Shown here: positions 54,201 through 63,927 of the stretch, in pieces
Numbering within the stretch: position 1 is the stretch's first letter
How the letters are laid out: every line of letters begins with the position of its first letter
Notes under the pieces: generated by a model
Database searches by the model: none
Told to the model about the DNA's origin: nothing
The model's input: only the letters and a program-made list of their open reading frames with translations
Position numbers and translations under genes: made by a program
NCBI GenBank assembly: GCA_963766295.1
Contig: CAVXYW010000002.1
Location: forward strand, 1,302,001-1,366,000
Direction of reading: 5' to 3'
DNA length: 64,000 bases
DNA from: JBBDRJ01 sp963766295
GTDB lineage: Bacteria; Actinomycetota; JAICYB01

Positions 54201-55139
54201 CTACAACAGCCCAGTCAGCTCAGCCACGATCTCCGAAGCAGACTGCCGGCTCTCAACATCCCCCACCGAAGTGCCTGCATATAGAGCCATAGCTGCGATG
54301 TTTCCCTTCACGGCCTTCGATGGAGGCACACTAGAGAAACGCTGTATCGGCCAGGCGTCTTCGGCTTCACCCAGCGTTGCAACCACATCCTCCGTTGCTG
54401 CTCTTGCGGCCTCGATACTCGAACTCAGAACACGATGTGGAGCGTCCGGCCAATCTGCACCGAAAGCTTCGGTGACTTCCGTGTCCGACGCCGAGGCAGA
54501 GATCAAGGCCTTCACGTACTCCTCATGAGCTGCTGACTCTTCGGCAGCGAGGAACCGGGTGCCGATCCGGACTGCGCTTGCGCCCGAATCGATGACATCG
54601 CGAACCCGTTCGGCGGTGCCGATGCCACCTGCCGCGACCACAGGAACATCAACGCTACTGAGTATCTGCGGAAGAAGCTCATCGAGCGTGATCGTCCCGC
54701 GGACGTGGCCCCCACCTTCAACGCCTTGGGCGATGACGAAGTCGCACCCCGCAGCAACTGCGCCAAAAGCCTCATCAACTGAACCGACCTGCCAGCCGGC
54801 CAGGGCACCGCCCTCGTGGACGATGTCGACGTACTCGGCATCCGGAACACCGATGTGAAAGTCGCAGACCCGACTCCCTTTCGCAGCCACACGAACGGCG
54901 TCGGCGTCGACGAACGGCATCAGGAAGTTCACCCCGAAGGGTCCGTCCGTTGTGGCGGACATCGTCTCGAGCATCGGACGCAAACCGTCCGGAGGCACCC
55001 CCGCTGCGCCGAGCATCCCGAGCCCTCCGGCGTTCGTAACGGCAACAGCGAGCGAGGCGTCCGCGAGCCCTCCACCCATACCCGCGAGCTGAAGAGGACG
55101 ATCACATCCAACGAGATCCGTGAATGCGGTCCGGATCAT
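54201..55139 (-). CDS. Nitronate monooxygenase-like FMN flavoprotein
   Basis: The 312-residue TIM-barrel protein starts CDRPLQLAGMGGGLADASLAVAVTNAGGLGMLG and has AGCDFVIAQGVEGGGHVRG, VPVVAAGGIGTAERV and the FMN phosphate loop GASAVRIGTRFLA. This is the nitronate monooxygenase/2-nitropropane dioxygenase and FabK-like family. It lies nine bases downstream of gcvPB, so it is likely in the gcv operon. Its actual substrate is unknown. Confidence 0.87.
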   Translation of the reverse strand: MIRTAFTDLVGCDRPLQLAGMGGGLADASLAVAVTNAGGLGMLGAAGVPPDGLRPMLETMSATTDGPFGVNFLMPFVDADAVRVAAKGSRVCDFHIGVPDAEYVDIVHEGGALAGWQVGSVDEAFGAVAAGCDFVIAQGVEGGGHVRGTITLDELLPQILSSVDVPVVAAGGIGTAERVRDVIDSGASAVRIGTRFLAAEESAAHEEYVKALISASASDTEVTEAFGADWPDAPHRVLSSSIEAARAATEDVVATLGEAEDAWPIQRFSSVPPSKAVKGNIAAMALYAGTSVGDVESRQSASEIVAELTGLL

Positions 55140-55148
55140 TCGGCCTAT

Positions 55149-56618
55149 CTAGGCCTTGAGCTTCAGCTGGCGCGCGGCGCGTGCCTCGTCGAGGCGCGAG
55201 ACCGGCAAATTGTGCGGAGCAGTTCGAAGGCGTTCGTCGTCGCCCGCCTTTGCTGCCGCGGCGATCTCCAAGAGTGCATCGCTGAATTCGTCCAGCGTTT
55301 CCTTCGATTCTGTCTCCGTCGGCTCAACCATGAGCGCTTCGCGCACCGTTAACGGGAAGTACACGGTCGGAGCGTGGAATCCGTAATCGAGAAGGGCCTT
55401 TGCCACGTCGAAGGTCCGAACGCCGCCGAACTTCCTCAAGAAGTCGCCGGACGCCACGAACTCGTGCATCGTTCCTTCGCTGTAAGGAACCGGGTAGACG
55501 TCCTGCACCTTGGCCTTCACATAATTCGCATTGAGGACGGCCATTGCGCTCACGTTCCGAAGGCCGTCGAGGCCGAGACGGTGCAGATAGGTGTAGGCCC
55601 GCACAACTACTGCAAAGTTTCCCGCAAAGGAGTGCACTGGTCCGATCGAGTTTGGCTCGTCGTTGGACCAGTCGTAGGTGCCTTCCTTCGATCGCAGCAC
55701 GCGCGGCACAGGAAGGTACGGAGCCAACACTTCCTTCACACAAAGTGGCCCGGCTCCCGGTCCCCCGCCGCCGTGCGGTGTCGAGAACGTCTTGTGAAGG
55801 TTGATGTGGACGACATCGAAGCCCATGTCGCCGGGACGAGCTCGACCAACGAGTGCGTTCAGGTTGGCGCCGTCGCAGTAAGCGAAGCCACCGGCTTCGT
55901 GCACAAGCCTGGTGATCTCTTTGATGTTCGTCTCGAACACCCCGAGCGTGTTGGGGTTGGTGATCATCAAACCGACGACATGTGGACCAAGCAATCCCTT
56001 TAATGCCTCGACGTCGACGCGTCCCTTCGAATCGGACGGAACCTCGGCCACCTTGAATCCGGCCAAACGTACGGACGCCGGATTGGTTCCGTGGGCCGAG
56101 TCCGGGATGATCACCGTGTCGCGGGTGTCGTCACCGCGATCCTTGAAGTACTTCCGCCAGATGAGCAGGGCCGTGATCTCTCCGTGCGCACCGGCAGCAG
56201 GACAGAACGTGCCGGCGTCCATACCTACGATGTCGCAGAGCTCACGCTCGAACGTGTGCACGAGCGCCAACGCGCCCTGAACGTCGGCCGCCGGCTGGTC
56301 GGGGTGGATATCGCGGAAACCGGCCAGTGCCGCCATCTCGTCGTTGACTTTGGGGTTGTACTTCATCGTGCACGACCCAAGTGGGTAGAACGCGTTGTCG
56401 ATCGCGAAGTTGCGCTCCGAAAGCTGCGTGTAGTGGCGAACGAGCGTCGGCTCGTCGACCTCGGGCAATCGCGGAGCGTTCCCGCGCCGGAAGCGTTCTG
56501 GAAGCTCGACGCCGCCTTCTGGCACCTCGGGAAGAGACCAACCGCGGCGTCCTGGACGAGAACGCTCGAACACCGTCTTGAGTTCCCGGCCCCGCACCGG
56601 GCCCTGGTTGACGCTCAC
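55149..56618 (-). CDS. gcvPB: Glycine dehydrogenase (decarboxylating) subunit 2
   Basis: The 489-residue protein is the C-terminal half of the split P protein of the glycine cleavage system. The pyridoxal-phosphate Lys is in HINLHKTFSTPHGGGGPG, and YPLGSCTMKYNPK and PTETESKETLDEF are typical. It decarboxylates glycine and transfers aminomethyl to the H protein. Start overlaps the gcvPA stop by 4 bases. The next gene downstream is the nitronate monooxygenase. Confidence 0.95.
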   Translation of the reverse strand: MSVNQGPVRGRELKTVFERSRPGRRGWSLPEVPEGGVELPERFRRGNAPRLPEVDEPTLVRHYTQLSERNFAIDNAFYPLGSCTMKYNPKVNDEMAALAGFRDIHPDQPAADVQGALALVHTFERELCDIVGMDAGTFCPAAGAHGEITALLIWRKYFKDRGDDTRDTVIIPDSAHGTNPASVRLAGFKVAEVPSDSKGRVDVEALKGLLGPHVVGLMITNPNTLGVFETNIKEITRLVHEAGGFAYCDGANLNALVGRARPGDMGFDVVHINLHKTFSTPHGGGGPGAGPLCVKEVLAPYLPVPRVLRSKEGTYDWSNDEPNSIGPVHSFAGNFAVVVRAYTYLHRLGLDGLRNVSAMAVLNANYVKAKVQDVYPVPYSEGTMHEFVASGDFLRKFGGVRTFDVAKALLDYGFHAPTVYFPLTVREALMVEPTETESKETLDEFSDALLEIAAAAKAGDDERLRTAPHNLPVSRLDEARAARQLKLKA

Positions 56619-57961
56619 GACTTCCCAACCTCACGTAAGGCTTCGACGAGAGCGTCGATCTCTGCGGTAGTTCTTCGCTCGGTGAAGGCAACGCTGAACA
56701 CATCTTCGTGCTGACTCGATACCGGACCTGCCCAGATCCCTCGGTTACGCAGCTCCCCCACGACTTCGTCGGCCGGCATCGGGCCTTCGAGCGCGAACTC
56801 GCGTACGAAGGGCCGGGACGACGCCAGCTTGAACGGTGTGTCGCGCACGATGCGGTTCGCCGCATCGTGTGCGACCGCCGACGCGTACTCACCGGCGTTA
56901 CGCAACCCTTCCGGGCCCAACCAAGCGAGGTGCACCGCAACGCCCAGTGCGAACAAAGTCTGGTTCGTGCAGATGTTGGATCCGGCCTTCTCGCGTTTGA
57001 TGTGTTGCTCGCGCGCCTGCAACGTGAGCACGTAACCGCGGCGCCCGTCGGCATCGAGTGTCTCCCCGACCAGACGTCCGGGGATATAACGTGCGAATTC
57101 GTCCCCGCATGCGAACAAGCCAACGCATTGTCCGGCGAAGGCCATCGGATTCCCGAGAGCTTGCCCTTCGGAAAGCGCGATATGTGCGCCCCATTCGCCG
57201 GGCGGAGCGATCAAGCCGAGCGTCATGGGATCGGCGATGCCGATGACGATCGCTTCGGCGTCCCTTCCGGCGGCGGCCAGTTCTGCTGCCTCCTCGAGGA
57301 ACCCATAGGTGTTCGGTTGCTGCACGACCACGGCGAGGATCGGTTCGTCCCGAGCTGCTTCGGCCACCGCGCCGGCTTCCGTCCCAAGATCGGCTTCCGG
57401 CAACACTTCGACCTGGATGCCCAGTCCGTCGGAATACGTCTCGAGCACGCGGCGGTACCGGGGGTTCACACCGGCCGCAAAAAGAACTCGGCGGGCCGGA
57501 CGGCGCATCGCCGCGAGATTGACAGCTTCGACGAGCGAAGTGCCGCCGTCGTAGAGGGATGCGTTCGACACCGTCATGCCGAACAGCTCGGCGACCATGG
57601 TCTGGAACTCGAACAGTGCTTGCAGCGTCCCTTGCGACGCCTCGGCCTGATACGGGGTGTAAGCAGTGGCGAACTCGCCGCGGCTGGTTAGCGCCCGCAC
57701 CGCAGCCGGAACGTAGTGGTCGTAGATCCCACCGCCGAGGAAGTTGAGACCGCCGGCAACGGGAACGTTCCGCGCGGCGAGCTCGCCGACGTGACGGGCG
57801 AGCTCCGGCTCCGACAACGCCGGCGGAAGCTCTATCGAAGGATCTCGGAACTCGCGTGGCACGGTTTCAAAAAGCTCGTCGACGGAGCCGACACCGATGA
57901 CGCCGAGCATCTCGGCGATGTCGGCGGGTGTGTGAGGTACGAAGTCTCCGGCGTTGCTCAT
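56615..57961 (-). CDS. gcvPA: Glycine dehydrogenase (decarboxylating) subunit 1
   Basis: From ATG 57961 the product has 448 residues; the open frame runs further up across gcvT but coding starts here (ATGA overlap with the gcvT stop). FVPHTPADIAEMLGVIGV, TAYTPYQAEASQGTLQALFEFQ and ASLYDGGTSLVEA are typical of the N-terminal half of the P protein. It forms a heteromer with gcvPB. Neither gcvH nor lpd is in the cluster. Confidence 0.95.
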   Translation of the reverse strand: MSNAGDFVPHTPADIAEMLGVIGVGSVDELFETVPREFRDPSIELPPALSEPELARHVGELAARNVPVAGGLNFLGGGIYDHYVPAAVRALTSRGEFATAYTPYQAEASQGTLQALFEFQTMVAELFGMTVSNASLYDGGTSLVEAVNLAAMRRPARRVLFAAGVNPRYRRVLETYSDGLGIQVEVLPEADLGTEAGAVAEAARDEPILAVVVQQPNTYGFLEEAAELAAAGRDAEAIVIGIADPMTLGLIAPPGEWGAHIALSEGQALGNPMAFAGQCVGLFACGDEFARYIPGRLVGETLDADGRRGYVLTLQAREQHIKREKAGSNICTNQTLFALGVAVHLAWLGPEGLRNAGEYASAVAHDAANRIVRDTPFKLASSRPFVREFALEGPMPADEVVGELRNRGIWAGPVSSQHEDVFSVAFTERRTTAEIDALVEALREVGKS

Positions 57962-59049
57962 GCCTTCTTCTTCTTGGGCCGGGAGCGTTCGATGAGAGGC
58001 AACGCTCGTAAATCGGAGGGGATCTCTTTGTTCCTGGTCCTGAGTGCCGTAGGACCCAGCTTTGCATCGCCCGGAACGAAAGCAAGACCGATAGGGGCAT
58101 CGAGGACGACGGACGTTCCGCCGCTGGTCACCACGCCCGGTCCGATCTCGTCGCCTTGCTGGGGAACGCAGGGCTTGGAGCACACGAATCCGACGAGCTT
58201 GCGAGCCGCTGAGTGCTCGGCCTGCTTGGCGAGTGCATCTCGTCCGACGAATTCGCGATCGGTGATCGATACGGCAAAGGCAAGGCCGGCTTCGAGCGGC
58301 GAGGTGTCAAGGGAGAGTTCGTGCCCGTACAACGGATACCCCATCTCCATGCGAAGAGCGTCCCGGGCTCCCAGCCCGCAGGGAACAATTCCGGAATCTC
58401 GCAGCGCTTCCCACACGCGAGGGCCGGCTCCCGCTTCGCACATGATCTCCACGCCGTCTTCGCCGGTATATCCGGTGCGCGAGACGATCGCACCAACACC
58501 GGCAACCGTCGCGCGTGTCACACCGAACCGCGGCATGTCGGCGAGCTCGGAGGCACCGAGCGAACCTGCGATCGCGCGGGCTTCGGGACCCTGCACGGCG
58601 ATGAGCGCCGAACCTTCGGTCTCTTCCACGATAGTGACGTCACGTCCGGAGGCGTGCTCCTCCAAATGATCGGAGTCGTCTGCGCGTCGCGATGCGTTCA
58701 TGACGACGACGAACTCCTCCGGACCGAGCCAGAAGACGATCAGGTCGTCGATTGTGCCGCCGTCGGGCGTGCACCACAGCGTGTACTGCGCTTTGCCCGG
58801 CGCGACCTTTTCGAGGTCGTTCGTCCCGAGGCACTGCAGGACGGCCAGTGCATCCGACCCGCGCATCCTTGTCCGGCCCATGTGTGAAACGTCGAACATC
58901 CCGGCTTTGGTCCGGACGGCCTTCGCCTCGTCCAGTATCGATCCGTAATGGACGGGCAGTCGCCATCCGGCGAACGTGACGAAACGACCGCCGGCTTCTG
59001 TATGGGCGGCGTGCAGAGGTGAACGAAGCGCTTCGGTCACGAAGGACAT
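57958..59049 (-). CDS. gcvT: Aminomethyltransferase (glycine cleavage T protein)
   Basis: The 363-residue enzyme moves the methylene group from the aminomethyl-H protein to tetrahydrofolate. SPLHAAHTEAGGRFVTFAGW, MFDVSHMGRTRMRG, LQCLGTNDLEKV, SRTGYTGEDGVEI and the Gly/His folate-site region GLGARDALRMEMG are present. It starts 22 bases after the livF stop, close enough for a shared transcript with the liv genes. Confidence 0.95.
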   Translation of the reverse strand: MSFVTEALRSPLHAAHTEAGGRFVTFAGWRLPVHYGSILDEAKAVRTKAGMFDVSHMGRTRMRGSDALAVLQCLGTNDLEKVAPGKAQYTLWCTPDGGTIDDLIVFWLGPEEFVVVMNASRRADDSDHLEEHASGRDVTIVEETEGSALIAVQGPEARAIAGSLGASELADMPRFGVTRATVAGVGAIVSRTGYTGEDGVEIMCEAGAGPRVWEALRDSGIVPCGLGARDALRMEMGYPLYGHELSLDTSPLEAGLAFAVSITDREFVGRDALAKQAEHSAARKLVGFVCSKPCVPQQGDEIGPGVVTSGGTSVVLDAPIGLAFVPGDAKLGPTALRTRNKEIPSDLRALPLIERSRPKKKKA

Positions 59050-59070
59050 CCTTCCACAGGACGAGGACCG

Positions 59071-59784
59071 CTACTCCTCGCCCAGGTATGCCCTCCTTAC
59101 ATCAGGCGACGTGCGCAGCGCATCCGTTGTGTCCTCGAGCACGATCTCTCCCGTCTCCAGGACATATCCCCGATGCGCCAGCTGCAAAGCCATGTTCGCG
59201 TTCTGCTCGACCAAGAGGATCGTCGTCCCCTGTTCGTTGATCTCGCGCAGCGTTTCGTAGATCTTTTCCACGAGAACGGGAGCGACTCCGAGGGACGGTT
59301 CATCGAGCAGCAGCAACTTCGGACTGGCCATCAAAGCTCGCCCGATCGCAAGCATCTGCTGTTCTCCACCGGACAGAGTCCCGCCGGCCTGCTTCGATCT
59401 TTCTTTGAGGATCGGAAAGAGCGAGAACACCCGATCGAAATCGGACCCCAGATCGGCCGAGCGCCGACTGTACGCGCCCATCTCGAGGTTTTCGCGCACG
59501 GACATGCGAGGAAATATGTGTCGCCCTTCCGGCGCTTGACACACGCCCAGCGCAACGATGGAGTGGGCGGGTTTGCCATCGATGCGTTCGCCCTCAAAGG
59601 TGATGCGTCCACGTCGCGCACGATGGAGACCCGCGATCGCTCGGAGCGTGGTCGTCTTCCCTGCCCCGTTCGACCCGATCAGCGTGACGACTTCTCCGAG
59701 CTCGACTCTTATCGACACGCCCTTGAGCGCCTCGATCACACCGTAGAAGACGTGGACACCTTCGAGCTCGAGGAGGGCCGTCAT
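59071..59784 (-). CDS. livF: Branched-chain amino acid ABC transporter ATPase LivF
   Basis: The 237-residue ATPase has Walker A GSNGAGKTTTLRAI, Q-loop and signature LSGGEQQMLAIGRAL, Walker B KLLLLDEPSLGVAP and the switch His region. It powers uptake with LivG. Its ATG overlaps the livG stop (ATGA). It is the last liv gene before gcvT. Confidence 0.94.
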   Translation of the reverse strand: MTALLELEGVHVFYGVIEALKGVSIRVELGEVVTLIGSNGAGKTTTLRAIAGLHRARRGRITFEGERIDGKPAHSIVALGVCQAPEGRHIFPRMSVRENLEMGAYSRRSADLGSDFDRVFSLFPILKERSKQAGGTLSGGEQQMLAIGRALMASPKLLLLDEPSLGVAPVLVEKIYETLREINEQGTTILLVEQNANMALQLAHRGYVLETGEIVLEDTTDALRTSPDVRRAYLGEE

Positions 59785-60548
59785 GCGGAGTCCGTCCGGC
59801 CTAGGTACGCCTCGATAACTTTCGGATCGCTGCGTACCTCGGCCGGCTCCCCCTCGCTGATGACCTCGCCGTGATCGAGAACGAGGATCCGATGCGAGAT
59901 ACCCATGACGAATCGCATGTCGTGATCGATTAGAAGGATCGTCGTGCCCTCGTCGCGGATCCGCCGGATCAGGTCCATGAGCGACTGCTTCTCGGCGGGG
60001 TTCATGCCGGCTGCCGGTTCGTCCAAGAGAAGAAGCTTGGGGGCCGTGGCCAGAGCCCGAGCGATCTCGAGTCGTCTCTGGTCGCCGTAGGCAAGATTGC
60101 GGGCGAGGTCCCCAGCGTGCATGTCGATCCCTACGAAGCGCAGCAACTCGTTCGCTTTGGTGTCCGCCTCGCGTTCCTCACGGCGCTGCGACGGGGTATG
60201 AATGAGGGAGCCCAGAACGCTCGACTTGTGATGTGCATCCAGGCCGACGATCACGTTTTCGAGAGCAGTCATGTTCCCGAAAAGACGGATGTTCTGAAAG
60301 GTGCGAGCGATGCCCCCGCGGGTGATCGCGTGCGGACTCCGACCGACGATCTTCGTCCCGTCGAATCGGATCTCTCCGTCCTCCGGGCTGTAGATGCCGG
60401 TTATGCAGTTGAAGAGCGTCGTCTTCCCGGCGCCGTTGGGCCCGATCACTGCACGGATCTGTCCCGCCTCGACGGTCAGGTCGACGTCTACGACCGCGAC
60501 CAGTCCTTCGAATCGCTTCGTCAGACCCTGGACCGACAGCAGGCTCAC
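59781..60548 (-). CDS. livG: Branched-chain amino acid ABC transporter ATPase LivG
   Basis: From GTG 60548 (overlapping the livM stop as GTGA) the product has 255 residues. Walker A is GPNGAGKTTLFNCITG, then GIARTFQNIRLFGNMTALENV, characteristic of LivG, signature NLAYGDQRRLEIARAL, Walker B and the LivG C-terminal extension EGEPAEVRSDPKVIEAYLG. The open frame upstream across livM is not coding. Confidence 0.94.
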   Translation of the reverse strand: MSLLSVQGLTKRFEGLVAVVDVDLTVEAGQIRAVIGPNGAGKTTLFNCITGIYSPEDGEIRFDGTKIVGRSPHAITRGGIARTFQNIRLFGNMTALENVIVGLDAHHKSSVLGSLIHTPSQRREEREADTKANELLRFVGIDMHAGDLARNLAYGDQRRLEIARALATAPKLLLLDEPAAGMNPAEKQSLMDLIRRIRDEGTTILLIDHDMRFVMGISHRILVLDHGEVISEGEPAEVRSDPKVIEAYLGRTDSA

Positions 60549-61564
60549 GGCGCGTCCTCTGCGATCTCGACACCGGTCTTCTCTTCGCCGGCTACACCGA
60601 TGCCCCGTTGCTCCGCAGCAACACGACGTGACGGGATCAGACCCTCGGGCCGGAAGATCATCATGACCACGAGGATCGCTCCGAACACCATGAATCGGAC
60701 GCTGGGATGAACGACATCTCGAAGCATCTCGGGGATGATCACGATCGCCGCGGCACCGAAGATCGGTCCGATCATCGATCCCATACCACCCAGCACGACC
60801 ATGCTGAGAACGAGGATCGACGTGATTATCTGGAAGGAGCTTGGGCTGACGAAGTTCGTCCGGCTTGCGTAGACGACGCCGGCTATTCCCGCCGTCGACG
60901 CTCCGAACGCGAAAGCCCACAACTTCATGCGGAACACGTTGATGCCCATCGCTTCGGCCGCGACCTCGTCCTCACGTATCGCAACCCATGCACGTCCGAT
61001 CCGTGATTCGTTGAGATTCCGTATCAACAACACGGCAACGACGAGCAGGGAAAGGGACAGATACAGGAACGGAAGTGCACCACGGTTGAAATCGACACCG
61101 AGGAACGTCGGAGCCGGGATACCCGTTACACCGCGCGAACCGTTGACCACGTCCAAGTTCGAAAGAGTGATGCGGATGATCTCTCCGAATCCGAGTGTCA
61201 CGATCGCCAGATAGTCGCCACGCAGACGCAAGACCGGCAGTCCGAGCAACACACCCGCGATCATCGCGAACGCGATGCCGAAGGGCAGGATCTCCCAGGC
61301 ATTCAGATGCGCGAACTGTGGAGGCCCGGACCCGGAGAGGATGGCCATCGTGTAGGCACCGATCGCCCAAAAGGCGACGTATCCCATGTCGAGGAGTCCG
61401 GCCAGTCCGACGACGACGTTCAACCCCACCGCGAGCAGCGCGAAGGAAACTGCTTGAACGAGCACGTCCTCCCAGTACGCGCCAACGAAAGCCGGCAGAA
61501 CGACAACCACGATGGCCGCCGCGACGCCTCCCGCAGCTTCGGCTCGTCCCCTGAGGAAGTTCAT
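60545..61564 (-). CDS. livM: Branched-chain amino acid ABC transporter permease LivM
   Basis: The 339-residue membrane protein has about nine helices and the LivM motif GLNVVVGLAGLLDMGYVAFWAIGAY, RLRGDYLAIVTLGFGEIIR, and GRAWVAIREDEVAAEAMGINVFRMKL (coupling loop). The C-terminal tail is hydrophilic. Starts inside the livH stop (ATGA). Confidence 0.95.
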   Translation of the reverse strand: MNFLRGRAEAAGGVAAAIVVVVLPAFVGAYWEDVLVQAVSFALLAVGLNVVVGLAGLLDMGYVAFWAIGAYTMAILSGSGPPQFAHLNAWEILPFGIAFAMIAGVLLGLPVLRLRGDYLAIVTLGFGEIIRITLSNLDVVNGSRGVTGIPAPTFLGVDFNRGALPFLYLSLSLLVVAVLLIRNLNESRIGRAWVAIREDEVAAEAMGINVFRMKLWAFAFGASTAGIAGVVYASRTNFVSPSSFQIITSILVLSMVVLGGMGSMIGPIFGAAAIVIIPEMLRDVVHPSVRFMVFGAILVVMMIFRPEGLIPSRRVAAEQRGIGVAGEEKTGVEIAEDAP

Positions 61565-62484
61565 GTTTTCTCACCCAGCAGGCCGCTTGGCCGGAACATG
61601 AGAACACCCACGAGGACAACGAACGCAACCAAGTCACGCCATTGCGCGCCGAAACAGCCCGCCGAGATGCTCTCCAACAGGCCGAGAGTAAGACCCCCGA
61701 CCAGCGCGCCACGCACGGAACCGATGCCTCCGAGGACGGCAGCCGTGAATGCCTTGATCCCGGGCAGAAAACCGATGTTCCACTGAGTGCGACCGAAAGA
61801 CATGCCGAAAAGCAGACCCGCCACACCGGCCAGGAGCCCGCCTATGAAGAAGGTCGTCGTGACGATGCGGTCGATGTTGACTCCCATGAGGGCGGCAGCC
61901 TCGGCGTCCTGCGACGTGGCACGCAAAGCTCGACCCGTTCGCGTCCTCTGGAGGAAGAGTTCGAGGACGACCACCATCGCTAGGGCAACGATGATCACGA
62001 TCAAGTCCCGGTTGAAGATCCGCAGTCGTCCGATCTCGAAAACGGCTTGGGCGCGCAGAGTGCGCGGGTAGGTCTCGGGGCTCACGCCTCGCCAGACCTG
62101 CACGGCATACGACAGGAAAAACGACGCTCCGATCGCACTGATCAAGTACGCGAGGCGCGGTGCACTGCGGCGACGCAGCGGACGGTACGCCACACGTTCG
62201 ATCCCGACCGCGACCAACCCCGAGGCGAGCATCGCCGGCAGCAATGTCGCGACGAGCAGCATTGCTCCTTGACCTTGTGACGTTGCCCCATCCGGTGCGA
62301 TCACACCAAGAACCAAAGCGCCGGCCAGCACGCCCGACATGAACACCTCGGAGTGGGCGAAATTGATGAGCTGCATAACGCCGTACACCAGCGTGTAGCC
62401 GATGGCTATGAGCGCATAGACACCGCCGATCGACAGACCGCCCGCGATACGGAAAGGCAGCTCGGTGGTCAGGCACTCGGTCAT
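61561..62484 (-). CDS. livH: Branched-chain amino acid ABC transporter permease LivH
   Basis: The 307-residue membrane protein has about eight helices and the LivH signature GVYALIAIGYTLVYGVMQLINFAHSEVFM, then TGRALRATSQDAEAAALMGVN (coupling loop) and GALVGGLTLGLLES. It pairs with LivM. A terminator-like stem lies at 62497-62522 between livK and this gene, so livH-M-G-F are probably expressed at a lower level than livK. Confidence 0.95.
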   Translation of the reverse strand: MTECLTTELPFRIAGGLSIGGVYALIAIGYTLVYGVMQLINFAHSEVFMSGVLAGALVLGVIAPDGATSQGQGAMLLVATLLPAMLASGLVAVGIERVAYRPLRRRSAPRLAYLISAIGASFFLSYAVQVWRGVSPETYPRTLRAQAVFEIGRLRIFNRDLIVIIVALAMVVVLELFLQRTRTGRALRATSQDAEAAALMGVNIDRIVTTTFFIGGLLAGVAGLLFGMSFGRTQWNIGFLPGIKAFTAAVLGGIGSVRGALVGGLTLGLLESISAGCFGAQWRDLVAFVVLVGVLMFRPSGLLGEKT

Positions 62485-62496
62485 GCGAACCGAAAA

Positions 62497-62522
62497 GAGG
62501 GGGCCACTTTCGTGGCCCCCTC
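62497..62522 (-). terminator. Terminator-like stem-loop between livK and livH
   Basis: GAGGGGGCCAC and GTGGCCCCCTC pair perfectly (11 bases) around TTTC, and on the minus strand TTTT follows directly. It stands 22 bases after the livK stop and 12 bases before the livH start. It should end most livK transcripts and let some read through, keeping the binding protein in excess. Confidence 0.8.
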
Positions 62523-62544
62523 TCCAGATCGGTCGATCTTCGTC

Positions 62545-63831
62545 TTAGTCGGCTTCAGTGATGTCGGCGATCGTGCCAACGAACTCGTACTTACCGTCCC
62601 GGACAACGTATGTCCAGGTGGTCGTATCCGTCGGCTCGCGATTCTCCGTCCAGTTGAAGACCTTCGACACACCCTCGTAGTCCTTGAGATTCGTGACGTA
62701 CTCGCGAACCGACGCGCGCGTCGCGTTCGCTCCACCGTCCTTGATGGCGTCGATAAGGATGTTGGTCACGTCCCAAGACTCGGCTGTGTAGAGACCGGGC
62801 GCCTTTCCGTACTCCTCTTGATAGTCGGAAACGAACTCCTCCCCCTCAGGAGATTCCAGGATGTTGGCGTCGGTGCACGGGCACGTCACGATGGCACCCT
62901 CTGCGTCTTCTCCCCCTTCCTTCAGGAAGTTATCTCCCTTGAGGCCGTCGCCGCCGATGAACAGACCCTCGCCACCTTGTGCCCGATACTCCTTGAGGAG
63001 GAGTGGAGCTTCCGACTCGTAGCCCGCGTAATACAGGACGTCGTGGTCTTCAGCGATCACCGAATCGACGACGGACCTGTAATTGGTCGTGGGCTCGATG
63101 CCTTCTTCGAGAACAACCTCAAGCCCGGCGTCTCGGACGCTCTTTGGAACTGCTTCACCGAGACCCGCCCCGTAAGGGGACTTGTCATTCACGACAGCGA
63201 CCTTCTCGCACCCGAGCGCCTCGAGCAGCTGGCCGGTCTGTCCGCCCTGAACGAAGTCGTTGCCAAGCCCGCGGAAGAACCCTTCCCAGCCCTTCCCCGT
63301 GAGATCTGGACGCGTCGCCGATGCCGTTATGAACGTAAGCCCGGCATCGTTGAGCGGCCCGCCGCCGACGTCCGTCTCACCCGAGAAGCTCGGACCGTTG
63401 ACGGCAAGGACGGCCGGGTCGTCTATGAAGCGCTGAACGAGGCCCCTTGTGGGAGCGGGGTCAGTGCCGGCGTCCTTGTTGTCGATGACAACGGTTTCGA
63501 TGTTGAAGGGTAGATCGCCCGCCTCATTTCTCTGCTTCACCGCAAGGAGGAATGTGTCCTTTGCCGAGATCAGCAGGCTCGCGTTCCCACCCGTGAGGTC
63601 GCCGATCCACCCGAGCTTCACGGTTGGCTTGGCCTGCGCCAGATCCTGTTTCGCGCTCGCCAACTTGAAGTCGTTGCGCAGGAGCTTGGTCGTTCCCAAA
63701 GCCTGCAGACCCTCGGCGCTGCAGTCCGCTGCCTGAGTGCCGCCACCACCGCCTTCTTCAGCGCATGCGCCAAGAACAAGCGCCAGCGCCGAGAAGAGCG
63801 TTGCCGCCAGGATCATCCGCTTCCTACGCAC
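62545..63831 (-). CDS. livK: Branched-chain amino acid ABC transporter substrate-binding lipoprotein
   Basis: From GTG 63831 (GGGAGG five bases upstream) the product has 428 residues: basic n-region, LALVLGAC lipobox, a Gly-rich linker, then a type I periplasmic binding protein (KLGWIGDLTGGNASLL, VAVVNDKSPYGAGLGEAV, DHDVLYYAGYESEAPLLLKE). It is anchored to the membrane and delivers substrate to LivHM. Head of the liv operon; promoter expected in 63832-63927, no clear consensus seen. Confidence 0.93.
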   Translation of the reverse strand: MRRKRMILAATLFSALALVLGACAEEGGGGGTQAADCSAEGLQALGTTKLLRNDFKLASAKQDLAQAKPTVKLGWIGDLTGGNASLLISAKDTFLLAVKQRNEAGDLPFNIETVVIDNKDAGTDPAPTRGLVQRFIDDPAVLAVNGPSFSGETDVGGGPLNDAGLTFITASATRPDLTGKGWEGFFRGLGNDFVQGGQTGQLLEALGCEKVAVVNDKSPYGAGLGEAVPKSVRDAGLEVVLEEGIEPTTNYRSVVDSVIAEDHDVLYYAGYESEAPLLLKEYRAQGGEGLFIGGDGLKGDNFLKEGGEDAEGAIVTCPCTDANILESPEGEEFVSDYQEEYGKAPGLYTAESWDVTNILIDAIKDGGANATRASVREYVTNLKDYEGVSKVFNWTENREPTDTTTWTYVVRDGKYEFVGTIADITEAD

Positions 63832-63927
63832 ACGAGCCTCCCTCGCTAGCCGTTACGACCATTCAACTTGTGGTTAATACCATTCCCCGTATCGGGGAGT
63901 CCATGAGCGCCCTACAGAAACGGCTTC

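Noticed and set aside
62353..63513. 386-codon plus-strand open frame opposite livH and livK
   Set aside because: Spans two well-supported minus-strand genes and the terminator between them.
63870..63900. CCCCG-TAT-CGGGG hairpin near the right edge
   Set aside because: Short stem with no U-run on either strand; not convincing as a terminator.
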